A DNA stretch of 48,132 nt from Ligilactobacillus salivarius DSM 20555 = ATCC 11741. GTDB taxonomy: Bacteria > Bacillota > Bacilli > Lactobacillales > Lactobacillaceae. The DNA lies in assembly GCF_001435955.1 (NCBI RefSeq), contig NZ_AYYT01000015.1, forward strand, positions 1 to 48,132. The letters are read 5' to 3'. This document shows positions 1 to 8,049 of the stretch, one piece after another. Within the stretch, counting starts at the first letter, position 1. Each line of letters opens with the position of its first letter. The translations under genes were made by a program, and so were the position numbers. Under the pieces are notes generated by a model. The model was not told the origin of the DNA. It worked only from the letters and a program-made list of their open reading frames with translations, and searched no databases.

Positions 1-106
1 AGAGGTTTGCGCCCGTTTTCTAATCAATATTAAGTTATTTTTTTGTTGATAAAATTCTCGGAATATATTGTAAAAGTGTACCATATGAGATATGATTAAA
101 TTATAA

Positions 107-121
107 TAGAAAACGTTTACA
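107..121 (+). promoter_or_regulatory. cre-like CcpA site upstream of adhE
   Basis: TAGAAAACGTTTACA matches the catabolite-responsive element consensus (WTGNAANCGNWNNCW) with one mismatch. It touches the TATAAT at 102-107, so bound CcpA would block initiation there. The core TAGAAAACGTTT recurs upstream of pflB at 38194. CcpA binding is inferred from the consensus only. Confidence 0.6.
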
Positions 122-276
122 AAAAATATTTTTTAAGTTTTTTTTTACGCTTTATTTTGTATTTTTGATCGATTGATATAAGTGACTTATTTAACAAAAT
201 CTGAGAAAAAATAAAATTAAATTTAAAAATAGTATTGATTTATTGTAGATATGATGTTATTTTATAAGTGTAATAT

Positions 277-294
277 TTGTGAATTAATTCACGA
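277..294 (+). promoter_or_regulatory. Rex redox-repressor box upstream of adhE
   Basis: TTGTGAATTAATTCACGA is an almost perfect inverted repeat matching the Gram-positive Rex operator TTGTGAA-N4-TTCACAA (16 of 18 conserved or symmetric positions by eye). Rex senses the NADH/NAD ratio and typically represses adhE. The site sits about 80 bases before the adhE start, just after the possible -10 at 258-263. Confidence 0.7.
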
Positions 295-375
295 TAACAC
301 AATTATATTTATATCGTTTATTAATGGTTAAATATTAACTTATAGTTTATTTAGCTATAGTAGGAGGCTAAAGTA

Positions 376-3033
376 ATGGTTAACAAGACAAACAACAAAG
401 AAGAAGATGCTCGTGTATACACTGATGGTTTAGTAGAAAAAGCATTAAAAGCTGAACAAGAATATTCTACTTTCTCACAAGAACAAGTAGATAAGATTGT
501 TGCAGCAGCTGCTTTGGCTGGCTCAGAGGCTGCTTTGATTTTAGCTCATGAAGCAGTAGATGAAACTGGACGTGGGGTTGTAGAAGATAAGGATACAAAG
601 AACCGTTTCGCAACTGAAAATGTCTATAATACTATTAAGAATGATAAAACAGTTGGTGTAATTGAAGAAGATAAGATTAAAGGCGAAGTAAAAATTGCAG
701 CTCCACTTGGTGTTTTAGCAGGTATTGTACCTACAACAAACCCAACATCAACAGCAATGTTTAAGTCATTATTAGCATTGAAGACTAGAAACGCAATTGT
801 ATTCGCTTTCCACCCACAAGCTCAAAAGAGTTCAGCACATGCTGCAAAGATCGTTTATGATGCAGCTGTAAAAGCTGGTGCTCCAAAGAACATTATTCAA
901 TGGATTGAAGAACCAAGTCTAGAAAAGACAACAGCTCTTATTCAAAATCCAAAGATTGCTTCTATTTTGGCTACTGGTGGTCCAGGAATGGTTAATGCAG
1001 CTTTGAAGTCTGGTAATCCATCAATGGGTGTAGGTGCTGGTAATGGTGCTATCTACGTTGATCATACAGCACACCTTGACAGAGCTGTTGAAGATTTACT
1101 TCTATCTAAGAGATTTGATAACGGTATGATTTGTGCTACTGAAAACTCTGCAGTTGTTGAAGCTCCTATCTATGATGAATGGCTAAAGAAGATGGAAGAA
1201 AAAGGAGCATACGTTGTTCCTAAGAAAGACTATAAGAAGATTGAAGATTTCGTATTCAATGATAGACATGGTGTAAATGGTCCAGTTGCTGGTAAGCCAG
1301 CTCGCTGGATTGCTGAACAAGCTGGTGTAGAACTTCCAGAAGGTAAAGATGTAATGTTATTTGAACTTTCTGCTAAGAACATCGGTGAAAAGTTATCATC
1401 TGAAAAACTTTCTCCATTATTGTCAGTATATAAAGCAAAAGATCGTGAAGATGGTATTAAGACCGTTGCTGCATTGTTAGATTATCAAGGTGCAGGCCAT
1501 AACGCTGCTATCCAAATTGGTTCTCAATCCGATCCATTTGTAAAAGAATTTGGTGATAGAACTAAAGCAGCTCGTATCTTGGTAAATCAACCTGATTCCA
1601 TTGGTGGTATTGGTGATATTTACACAGATGGCTTACGTGCAAGTTTGACACTTGGAACAGGATCATGGGGGAAGAATTCATTGTCACATAATTTATCAAC
1701 ATCAGACCTATTAAATGTTAAGACAGTTGCTAAGAGACGTAACAGACCTCAATGGGTTCGTTTACCAGAAAAGATCTACTACGAAAAGAATGCTATCAGC
1801 TATCTACAAGATGAAACTGAAGATATCAACCGTGCATTCATCGTAGCTGACCCAGGAATGGTTAAGTTTGGATTTGTAGACAAAGTTTACGATCAATTAG
1901 CAGCAAGAGAAAATGAAGTTAAGACAGCTCTTTATGGAACTGTAAGACCTGACCCAATGTTAGGACAAACAATTGAAATTGCTCAACAAATGGCACAATT
2001 CGAACCAGATACAGTTATTGCTATCGGTGGTGGTTCCGCATTGGATGCTACAAAGATTGCTCGTTACATCTATGAATACTCCTTAGATCAAGAACCAGGA
2101 TTCTTAGATAGCTACGAAAAAGTTAGTGAAGTATTTAAAGAATTACAACAAAAATTCGTTGATATCCGTAAGAGAATTGTTAAGTTCCATCACGCTAAGA
2201 AGACAAGAATGTTTGCAATTCCAACAACATCTGGTACAGGTTCTGAAGTAACACCATATGCTGTTATTACAGATGACAATACACATGTTAAGTACCCATT
2301 AACAGACTACGAATTGACACCACAAGTATCAATCGTAGACCCAGAATTTGTTATGACTGTTCCTAAGAGAACTGTAGCATTATCTGGATTAGATAGTTTA
2401 TCACATGCTCTTGAATCATATGTATCAGTTATGGCGTCTGACTTCACACGTCCATGGTCAATGCAAGCTATCAAGTTAGTATTTGAAAACTTGGAAGCTT
2501 CATACAACTACGATCCAAAACATCCTACATTGGAAGGGGAAAAGGCTCGTGAAAACATGCACTATGCTGCAACATTAGCTGGTATGGCATTTGCTAACGC
2601 ATTCTTGGGTATTAACCACTCAATCGCTCACAAGACTGGTGGGGAATTTGGATTACCACATGGCTTGGCAATTTCCATTGCTATGCAACACGTAATTAAA
2701 TTTAACGGTGCTTCTGGTCGTGTAAAACGTACACCATTCCCACGTTATGAAGTATATCGTGCTCAAAAAGACTATGCAGATATTGCTCGTGCATTAGGCT
2801 TGAAAGGTAACTCAGATGCTGAATTAGTAGATGCATTATGCAACAAGATTAACAATTTAATGAAGAAATTAGACGTTGAACCTAAGTTATCTGCAAATGG
2901 TGTAACTAAAGAACAATTTGAAAAAGCTCTTGATAAGATGGTTGATCGTGTTTACGATGATCAATGCACAACTGCAAATCCTCGTCAACCATACTTGGAA
3001 GAAATTCGTCAATTGTTGATCGATCAATTCTAA
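376..3033 (+). CDS. adhE: bifunctional acetaldehyde-CoA/alcohol dehydrogenase AdhE
   Basis: This 885-residue protein reduces acetyl-CoA to acetaldehyde and then to ethanol in the cytosol, oxidising two NADH. The N-terminal aldehyde dehydrogenase domain (about residues 15-440) carries the catalytic Cys253 in GMICATENS. The C-terminal iron-dependent alcohol dehydrogenase domain (about 455-885) has a GGGSALD nucleotide-binding stretch, the metal-ligand motif SGLDSLSHALES and the His-containing segments NHSIAHKTGG and LPHGLA. Length is typical for AdhE, which assembles into spirosomes. The start is fixed by AGGAGG at 362-367. A Rex-like and a cre-like site lie upstream and a strong terminator follows, so it is probably monocistronic. 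In this window it is the partner of pflBA, which supplies acetyl-CoA without oxygen. Confidence 0.97.
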   Translation: MVNKTNNKEEDARVYTDGLVEKALKAEQEYSTFSQEQVDKIVAAAALAGSEAALILAHEAVDETGRGVVEDKDTKNRFATENVYNTIKNDKTVGVIEEDKIKGEVKIAAPLGVLAGIVPTTNPTSTAMFKSLLALKTRNAIVFAFHPQAQKSSAHAAKIVYDAAVKAGAPKNIIQWIEEPSLEKTTALIQNPKIASILATGGPGMVNAALKSGNPSMGVGAGNGAIYVDHTAHLDRAVEDLLLSKRFDNGMICATENSAVVEAPIYDEWLKKMEEKGAYVVPKKDYKKIEDFVFNDRHGVNGPVAGKPARWIAEQAGVELPEGKDVMLFELSAKNIGEKLSSEKLSPLLSVYKAKDREDGIKTVAALLDYQGAGHNAAIQIGSQSDPFVKEFGDRTKAARILVNQPDSIGGIGDIYTDGLRASLTLGTGSWGKNSLSHNLSTSDLLNVKTVAKRRNRPQWVRLPEKIYYEKNAISYLQDETEDINRAFIVADPGMVKFGFVDKVYDQLAARENEVKTALYGTVRPDPMLGQTIEIAQQMAQFEPDTVIAIGGGSALDATKIARYIYEYSLDQEPGFLDSYEKVSEVFKELQQKFVDIRKRIVKFHHAKKTRMFAIPTTSGTGSEVTPYAVITDDNTHVKYPLTDYELTPQVSIVDPEFVMTVPKRTVALSGLDSLSHALESYVSVMASDFTRPWSMQAIKLVFENLEASYNYDPKHPTLEGEKARENMHYAATLAGMAFANAFLGINHSIAHKTGGEFGLPHGLAISIAMQHVIKFNGASGRVKRTPFPRYEVYRAQKDYADIARALGLKGNSDAELVDALCNKINNLMKKLDVEPKLSANGVTKEQFEKALDKMVDRVYDDQCTTANPRQPYLEEIRQLLIDQF

Positions 3034-3070
3034 TTATTTAGTAAATTGTAATTACCATTAATATCAATTG

Positions 3071-3110
3071 GGATATCTTATAACTATATGGTTGTAAGAT
3101 ATCCTTTTTA
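3071..3110 (+). terminator. rho-independent terminator of adhE
   Basis: A 14-base stem (3071-3084 with 3091-3104, one mismatch) with a short loop is followed by TTTTTATATTTT. Confidence 0.85.
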
Positions 3111-3137
3111 TATTTTAAATAATTGAGGTGAGAAATC

Positions 3138-4034
3138 ATGAATCGAATTACAGAAATGTTAGGAATTAAATATCCAATTATTCAAGGAGCGATGCAAGAT
3201 GTAGCCAAAGCCAGATTGGTGGCAGCTGTTTCTAATGCTGGTGGGCTAGGTGTATTAGCTTCAGGTCAAGATACACCTGAACAGGTACGCGAAGAAATCC
3301 ATAAAGTAAAAGAATTAACTGATAAGCCATTTGCTGTCAACTTGATGTTTTTAAATAAGAAAGTTCCAGAAATCGTTGATGTTGTCATTGAAGAAGGAGT
3401 AAAAATTGTAACAACTGGTGCTGGTACACCTAAATTGTACATGCCTAAACTAAAGGAAGCAGGAATAAAAGTAATGCCTGTAATTCCAAACGTAAAAATT
3501 GCTAAAAAGATGGAAGAGCTAGGTGTAGATGCTGTTATTGCTGAAGGTATGGAGAGTGGAGGTCATATTGGAACTATGACATCACAAACACTCTGGCCTC
3601 AAGTTGTTGACGCTGTAAAAATTCCGGTTATTGCAGCTGGGGGAATTGCTGATAATCGTGGAGTGAAAGCAGCGATGGCGATGGGAGCTGAAGGTGTACA
3701 ATGTGGTACAATTTTCTCAATTTCTAAGGAAAGTCCCGTTGGTGGCAATTGGAAGAAAGTGATTATTGAATCAAAGGACACTTCTATTGGTGTAATTGGT
3801 ACAAAAATGGGAGTAGCTAGCCGAACAGTTGTAAATAAGAAAGCTAAAGAGCTATATGGGTTAGAAGACAAAATGACTGATAAGTTAAAATTCAATCAAT
3901 TATTAGATGAGGCATATCGGAAAGCTGTTTATCAAGATGATGTAGAAGATGGAATAATATTTGCTGGTTCAGTCGCTGGAATGATTCATGAGAGCAAGAG
4001 TGCTGCAGAAATTATTTCTGATTTAATGAGGTAG
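3138..4034 (+). CDS. FabK-like enoyl-ACP reductase / nitronate monooxygenase family flavoprotein
   Basis: This 298-residue TIM-barrel flavoprotein belongs to the FMN-dependent 2-nitropropane dioxygenase/FabK family. The N terminus (NRITEMLGIKYPIIQGAM) and the motifs GGLGVLASG, VTTGAGTP, AEGMESGGHIG (with the family histidine) and PVIAAGGIAD closely resemble streptococcal FabK, which reduces trans-2-enoyl-ACP at the end of each fatty-acid elongation cycle. It lacks about 15-20 residues at the C terminus compared with FabK as I remember it. It stands alone here, away from any fab cluster, so a nitronate monooxygenase or a spare FabK are both possible. The ribosome binding site GAGGTGAG precedes the ATG, and perfect terminators flank the gene. 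Confidence 0.8.
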   Translation: MNRITEMLGIKYPIIQGAMQDVAKARLVAAVSNAGGLGVLASGQDTPEQVREEIHKVKELTDKPFAVNLMFLNKKVPEIVDVVIEEGVKIVTTGAGTPKLYMPKLKEAGIKVMPVIPNVKIAKKMEELGVDAVIAEGMESGGHIGTMTSQTLWPQVVDAVKIPVIAAGGIADNRGVKAAMAMGAEGVQCGTIFSISKESPVGGNWKKVIIESKDTSIGVIGTKMGVASRTVVNKKAKELYGLEDKMTDKLKFNQLLDEAYRKAVYQDDVEDGIIFAGSVAGMIHESKSAAEIISDLMR

Positions 4035-4066
4035 TAGGTAAGCTAAAAATAATATTGAAATTGAAG

Positions 4067-4105
4067 AATTGTTAAGGATAAATTTTGTCCTTAACAATTT
4101 TTTTA
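4067..4105 (+). terminator. terminator after the FabK-like gene
   Basis: A perfect 12-base stem (4067-4078 with 4088-4099), a 9-base loop and a T-run to 4104. The phage remnant begins directly after it. Confidence 0.9.
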
Positions 4106-4134
4106 TAGAGATTATTTGTTACAAGAATAGTTTA

Positions 4135-4983
4135 ATGTCTAGCTACCCTAACAGCCGTGAAGCGTGTGCTTATATTCAAGGCAAGGTAGTCAATATAGTT
4201 CCAACTAATGATCCCAATTACAATGACAAGTACGATTCAATCTATAATCATGGTTACGGTGAACCTGCTGGAACATTAGGAATTAATTGCAGACACAAAT
4301 TATTTCCATTTACTCCAGGCGTCAACGTGAATAACATGACCCAGTATAATCCTAAAGAAGCAATTAGGAATGGTAATTTACGTCAAAAACAACGCTACTA
4401 TGAACGCTCAATCAGAGACGCTAAGAAACGCTTAAAAATTGCTGAAGAATTAGAAGACGAGCAAATGATAACTCGCACCAAAACACTAATTGCAGCACGT
4501 CAAAAGAAGTTAAGAGAGTACATCAAGGAAACTAATAAGCTGTACGGTAAAAATCATGATATTTTGATTAGGGATTATGATAGGGAGCAAATAACTTATA
4601 AAAAGAAAAATCTTGATCAAAGTAATAAAACAGAATCTCAAAAACATGTAGAAGCTAAAATAAAGAGTGGTCAATGGGGAACTAAAATTAATCCAGAAAA
4701 ACAAGCGTCGCATATGGAATCTACAAAATTAGAAGGCAAGAGTTATTTATACGATAGCGAAGATCCACAAGAATTATTAGATAAGTATGCCGGTAAGGGA
4801 CATATTAATAAAAATAAAAAAGGTCTTTGGGATAATGGAGAGGTTATTGAAATTGATCATATTGTAGGTGTAGATTATAATTCAGGTATGAAAACAAGAT
4901 GGATTAAAATTCATCATTCAAAGAAACGTACACATATTGTTCTAATCAAGCCTAAAGATGGAGATGATAATAATGCTAGGTAA
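4135..4983 (+). CDS. 5'-truncated phage minor capsid protein fused to a polymorphic toxin type 50 domain
   Basis: The reading frame is open from inside the preceding terminator; the first plausible start is the ATG at 4135, which has no ribosome binding site, so I read this as the 3' remnant of a longer gene. The first ~170 residues resemble the C-terminal part of Firmicute phage minor capsid protein 2 (SYPNSREACAYIQGK, GTLGINCRHKLFPF, a charged helical stretch). The last ~100 residues (ASHMESTKLEGKSYL, DPQELLDKYAGKG, and the end with IKIHHSKKRTHIV) look like the toxin-50 domain often found at the tail of phage head proteins. The role of that domain in phages is not established; nuclease-like activity is only presumed. 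The gene after it looks like its immunity partner. The toxin part appears intact, but expression is doubtful. Confidence 0.65.
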   Translation: MSSYPNSREACAYIQGKVVNIVPTNDPNYNDKYDSIYNHGYGEPAGTLGINCRHKLFPFTPGVNVNNMTQYNPKEAIRNGNLRQKQRYYERSIRDAKKRLKIAEELEDEQMITRTKTLIAARQKKLREYIKETNKLYGKNHDILIRDYDREQITYKKKNLDQSNKTESQKHVEAKIKSGQWGTKINPEKQASHMESTKLEGKSYLYDSEDPQELLDKYAGKGHINKNKKGLWDNGEVIEIDHIVGVDYNSGMKTRWIKIHHSKKRTHIVLIKPKDGDDNNAR

Positions 4984-5175
4984 ATTTTGGGGAAAAATGT
5001 TAGAATTATTGATGATGAAGGTGTTGAATGGAAAGGCTTTGTAAGAAGTGTTGAAACACCAGCAGATTCTGAAGATAATCAATGGTGGTTAGACGTAGTT
5101 AATGTGAATAAACCTGGTTTTGAGACGGGTCTTATCATCTCAGAAAGTGAAATAAAGAAAATAGAAGTTGTATAA
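4973..5175 (+). pseudogene. putative immunity/LSM-like small protein, frameshifted near the start
   Basis: The natural start appears to be the ATG at 4973, which overlaps the upstream stop and has GGAG at 4960-4963. That frame reads MLGKFWGKM and then ends early. The frame carrying the rest of the protein (GKNVRIIDDEGVEWKGF onward, to 5175) begins after a one-base deletion in the GGGGAAAAA run at 4989-4997; adding one base would give MLGKFWGKNVRIIDDEG. The intact part could only start from a TTG at 4987 without a ribosome binding site. Small acidic proteins with a KFWGKxVRI start commonly follow toxin-50 genes, from memory, so I infer a cognate immunity protein that is now broken or a sequence error. 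Confidence 0.55.
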
Positions 5176-5231
5176 CATATCATCCGACCTGAGTAAGTCG
5201 TTAAACTGCTTTTTTTGTATGCAATCAATCA

Positions 5232-5252
5232 GCGTGGAGCGTTCCACGTAAA
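5232..5252 (+). promoter_or_regulatory. hairpin upstream of the phage scaffold remnant
   Basis: Inverted arms GCGTGGA and TCCACGT form a short hairpin about 20 bases before the ribosome binding site of the next gene. It has no T-run, so it is more likely a processing or translational element than a terminator. Confidence 0.4.
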
Positions 5253-5276
5253 ATAAAAACGATAGGAGAGATTGAC

Positions 5277-5669
5277 ATGAAACGTGAAGATTTGAAAAAT
5301 TTAGGTTTGACTGATGAACAGATTGAAAAAGTGATGGCTGAACACGATAAAGATATAACTAATTTACAAGAAAAAGTAAGTAGTTTAACTAATGAACGTG
5401 ATAAGCAATTAGATAGATTACAAAAATCATCCAAAGACGTTGATGATTTAAACGAGCAAATCAAACAATTACAATCTGACAATAAGAAAGCTAATGAAGA
5501 ATGGCAAAATAAATTAGCTACTCAAACCAAGAATTTTAAAATCGAAACAGCATTACGTGAAGCAGATGAAGAAGAATTTGAAACATTGGTCGAAGTAATG
5601 TCCGCTAAGGTTAAAGAAGATAGACCAGTCTCATCAAGAGAAGCATTAAGATGCTTATGGGGAAAGTAA
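5277..5669 (+). CDS. phage scaffolding protein remnant (GP20-like), internally deleted
   Basis: The first ~95 of 130 residues are a highly charged coiled coil beginning MKREDLKNLGLTDEQIEKVM, as in phage minor structural protein GP20, the capsid scaffold. The final ~35 residues (from EEEFETLVEVMSAK to LRCLWGK) do not look like the GP20 C-terminal region and may come from a tail-assembly protein gene. This would be expected if one deletion removed the capsid, connector and major tail genes. The genes that normally lie between scaffold and tape measure are indeed missing here. The ribosome binding site is AGGAGA at 5263-5268. It probably has no function. Confidence 0.55.
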   Translation: MKREDLKNLGLTDEQIEKVMAEHDKDITNLQEKVSSLTNERDKQLDRLQKSSKDVDDLNEQIKQLQSDNKKANEEWQNKLATQTKNFKIETALREADEEEFETLVEVMSAKVKEDRPVSSREALRCLWGK

Positions 5670-5712
5670 AATATGGTATAATAACCATATGAGAAAGTCC
5701 CGGAGGTGAGAT

Positions 5713-5904
5713 ATGAAGAAAATGTATAACTGGTTAAAAAAAGACGATCGTTTTTGGTAGATACTAATAATTACAGTAACACTAGCTATAATTATTGGCA
5801 CGATGTTCTTCTGGGACTGGATGTGGAAGCATATTTATATTTGGATTTTTCTTTATATTAGCCTAAGTATAATAGGTAATGTGAGACCATATTGGCGAAG
5901 ATAA
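5713..5904 (+). pseudogene. small phage membrane protein gene interrupted by a TAG stop
   Basis: GGAGGTGAG at 5702-5710 precedes an ATG at 5713. The frame reads MKKMYNWLKKDDRFW, meets TAG at 5758-5760, then continues in frame as a hydrophobic segment (about residues 17-50, including ITVTLAIIIGTMFFW) to a natural TAA at 5902. The whole would be 63 codons with one or two membrane helices and a basic tail. Such small genes before the tape measure are common in Firmicute siphophages. I do not recognise a function. Confidence 0.55.
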
Positions 5905-5984
5905 GTAAACTATATTTTTAGATTATTAAAAGTCAACTGAAAAAGGTTGCTTTTTTATTTTGGAAGAAAGGAGGTTAAATTTAA

Positions 5985-7029
5985 GTGAAAGTTCAAAATG
6001 AGATGACGATAAAGATTACTGTGGATACAGTCCAGGCTGCTGAGAGTGTTTCGGCATTCAGAAACGGTATTACAGTCTTAACTAACTCATGGAAAGCCAA
6101 CGAAATGGCATATCGAACAGCTGGCGATAGTTTGAATGCTTTAAAGTCAAGATATGAAGGTATTGGTAATGTTATTGAACTTCAGAAACAAAAAATTGAC
6201 GAGTTGAAAAATAGACAAGAAGGACTTGATAGAACTAATAAAGATCAAGCTAATACTTGGTTAAAGTTAGAGAAAGATATTCAAAATGCTACACGTCAAT
6301 TAGCTAGTTATGAAGCACAACAAAAAGGGCTTGAAGATTCGCTAAAGAACTTGAATAAGCAGTATGAGAAACAAAAGAAAGAATTAGATGAATTAGTTGA
6401 TAAAACTAATGAAACTACCGAAAAAACTATTAAAGCTAGTGAAGCCTACAAGAAACAGCAAATTAGATTAAATGAAACTGCCACAGCAATTGCTAAAGCT
6501 AAATCAGAAACTAAAAAACTCCAAGATGAAATGGATAAATTAAATCCTAGAGGAATACAGAGAATAGTGTCATTTAATAATAAGTTGAGTGAGAAAATAA
6601 AATCTAGTAGAAAAAAGTTAATTGATTATACAGTTAAATTCTCTACTGTTTTATCAGGAGTAACGCCTATTATCAAAGGTATAGGAGCTGCTGCAGTTGA
6701 CGGAGTTCAAAAAGCTAGTGATTTACAAAATGCTTATGTTAAGACTTTTAATTTGCTAACTACTGGTGGCGAAAAGGCTGCAGAGGCTACTAAAAATGTA
6801 GCTAAAATGCAGGCAGAAGGCAAAGAAATGTCTGTACAGTATGGTGTCAGTCAACAAAAGATTGCTGACGGTGGTTATTCATCTTCACAAGCACTCGGTT
6901 CAATGAAAACAATGCTACAGCCAGTGTAGCGTCAAGTGAAGATTTTAATGACGTTGTACATAATTCTACTGCGGCATTAGAAGTTTTTGGAGAAAGTAGA
7001 TATAACAAAGAAGATGGCGACAAATACTA
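5985..7029 (+). pseudogene. phage tail tape-measure protein, 5' fragment with frameshift
   Basis: The start is read at the GTG 5985 with AGGAGG just upstream. The first 300 residues are tape-measure-like: a VQAAESVSAFRNGI start, long coiled coils (about 50-200), then a hydrophobic stretch (STVLSGVTPIIKGIGAAAVDG) and a YGVSQQKIADGGYSSSQALGS motif typical of the conserved tape-measure region. The frame stops at 6929. The next frame continues the expected protein (ATASVASSEDFNDVV to 7029), so there is a frameshift near 6905-6912. Full-length tape measures are usually several times longer, so the 3' part is deleted as well. No tail or lysis genes follow. Confidence 0.75.
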
Positions 7030-7167
7030 AATATATTAATGAAGTATTTCATTTAAATAAATTCATACACAGTATTGATTTGAATTTATATTATCTATAT
7101 AATTTTATTTAAATATTTAATTCGTGCAATATTTTTCTCAGATTTTAGAAATTCTTTGTATTAATTG

Positions 7168-7182
7168 TTGTAACCGTTAACA
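7168..7182 (+). promoter_or_regulatory. cre (CcpA) site of the sorbitol operon
   Basis: TTGTAACCGTTAACA matches the cre consensus at every defined position and lies 49 bases before the sorbitol-6-phosphate dehydrogenase start. It implies catabolite repression of sorbitol use. Confidence 0.75.
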
Positions 7183-7230
7183 CTAAAATAAGAATTGTAA
7201 TAAAGATATAAAGTTATTGGAGGAATTCTT

Positions 7231-8034
7231 ATGAGCGAGAACTGGTTGAACTTAAATGAAAAGGTGTACATTGTAACAGGTGGTTCTTCTGGTATTGGGG
7301 AAGCAATTGTAAAAGAATTATTAAATGACGGCGCATATGTATATGATGCAGATTTGCAACCAGCTAAGGAAGAACATGATCATTTAACATTTGTAGAGAC
7401 AGATGTAACAAATAAAGAACAAGTTGATGCATTAGTTGCTAGAGTTGTTGAAGAACATGGACATATTGATGGGGTTGTAAATAATGCAGGTATTAACTTG
7501 CCTAGGTTATTAGTAGATGCTAAGGAAAGTAATAGTAAATATGAATTAACTGAAAATGATTTTGACAAGATGTTCAATGTCAATGTAAAGAGTGTATTTT
7601 TAATGTCACAAGCTGTTGCTCGTCAATTAGTAAAACAAAAATCAGGTGTAATTGTTAATATGGCTTCTGAAGCTGGTTTGGAAGGTTCACAAGGACAAAG
7701 CATCTATTCAGGAACTAAAGCAGCGATTGTAGGTTTAACACGTTCATGGGCAAAAGAATTAGGTGAATTCAATGTTCGTGTAGTAGGTGTAGCTCCTGGA
7801 ATTATGGAAGCAACAGGTTTAAGAACACTAGCTTATGAAGAAGCTTTAGCATATACAAGACACAAAACGGTTGAAGATGTCCGTGCAGGATACAAGAGTA
7901 AGAGTACTACACCACTAGGAAGAAGTGGTAAATTATCAGAAGTTGCTGATTTAGTTGCCTACTACTTATCAGACAGATCAAGTTATATAACAGGTGTTAC
8001 AACAAACGTTGCCGGAGGAAAATCTCGCGGATAG
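7231..8034 (+). CDS. srlD: sorbitol-6-phosphate 2-dehydrogenase (SDR family)
   Basis: This 267-residue short-chain dehydrogenase should oxidise sorbitol 6-phosphate to fructose 6-phosphate with NAD+. The cofactor motif TGGSSGIGEA is at about residues 14-23, NNAG at about 87-90, and the catalytic Ser146, Tyr159 and Lys163 (YSGTK) are present. The role is assigned mainly from the adjoining glucitol PTS genes. The start follows GGAGG at 7219-7223. It is the first gene of the operon behind a perfect cre site; srlD more often stands near the end of such operons in enterobacteria. Confidence 0.9.
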   Translation: MSENWLNLNEKVYIVTGGSSGIGEAIVKELLNDGAYVYDADLQPAKEEHDHLTFVETDVTNKEQVDALVARVVEEHGHIDGVVNNAGINLPRLLVDAKESNSKYELTENDFDKMFNVNVKSVFLMSQAVARQLVKQKSGVIVNMASEAGLEGSQGQSIYSGTKAAIVGLTRSWAKELGEFNVRVVGVAPGIMEATGLRTLAYEEALAYTRHKTVEDVRAGYKSKSTTPLGRSGKLSEVADLVAYYLSDRSSYITGVTTNVAGGKSRG

Positions 8035-8049
8035 AAAGTGGGATAGGTT

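Larger units (their letters stand above)
1..375 (+). promoter_or_regulatory. adhE upstream region (no gene seen)
   Basis: No gene is visible in this AT-rich 375-base stretch. It holds the control region of adhE. A possible promoter is TTGTAA (69-74) with TATGAT (91-96, 16-base spacer); a TATAAT also lies at 102-107. A second weak promoter is TTGATT (235-240) with TATTTT (258-263). A cre-like site and a Rex-like box are listed separately. The ribosome binding site AGGAGG is at 362-367, eight bases before the ATG. Starting from the upstream promoter, the leader would be about 265 bases. I see no T-box or riboswitch in it. Confidence 0.5.

Noticed and set aside
2307-2507. Minus-strand frames within adhE and in other long genes
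   Set aside because: Shadows of strongly coding plus-strand frames without ribosome binding sites.
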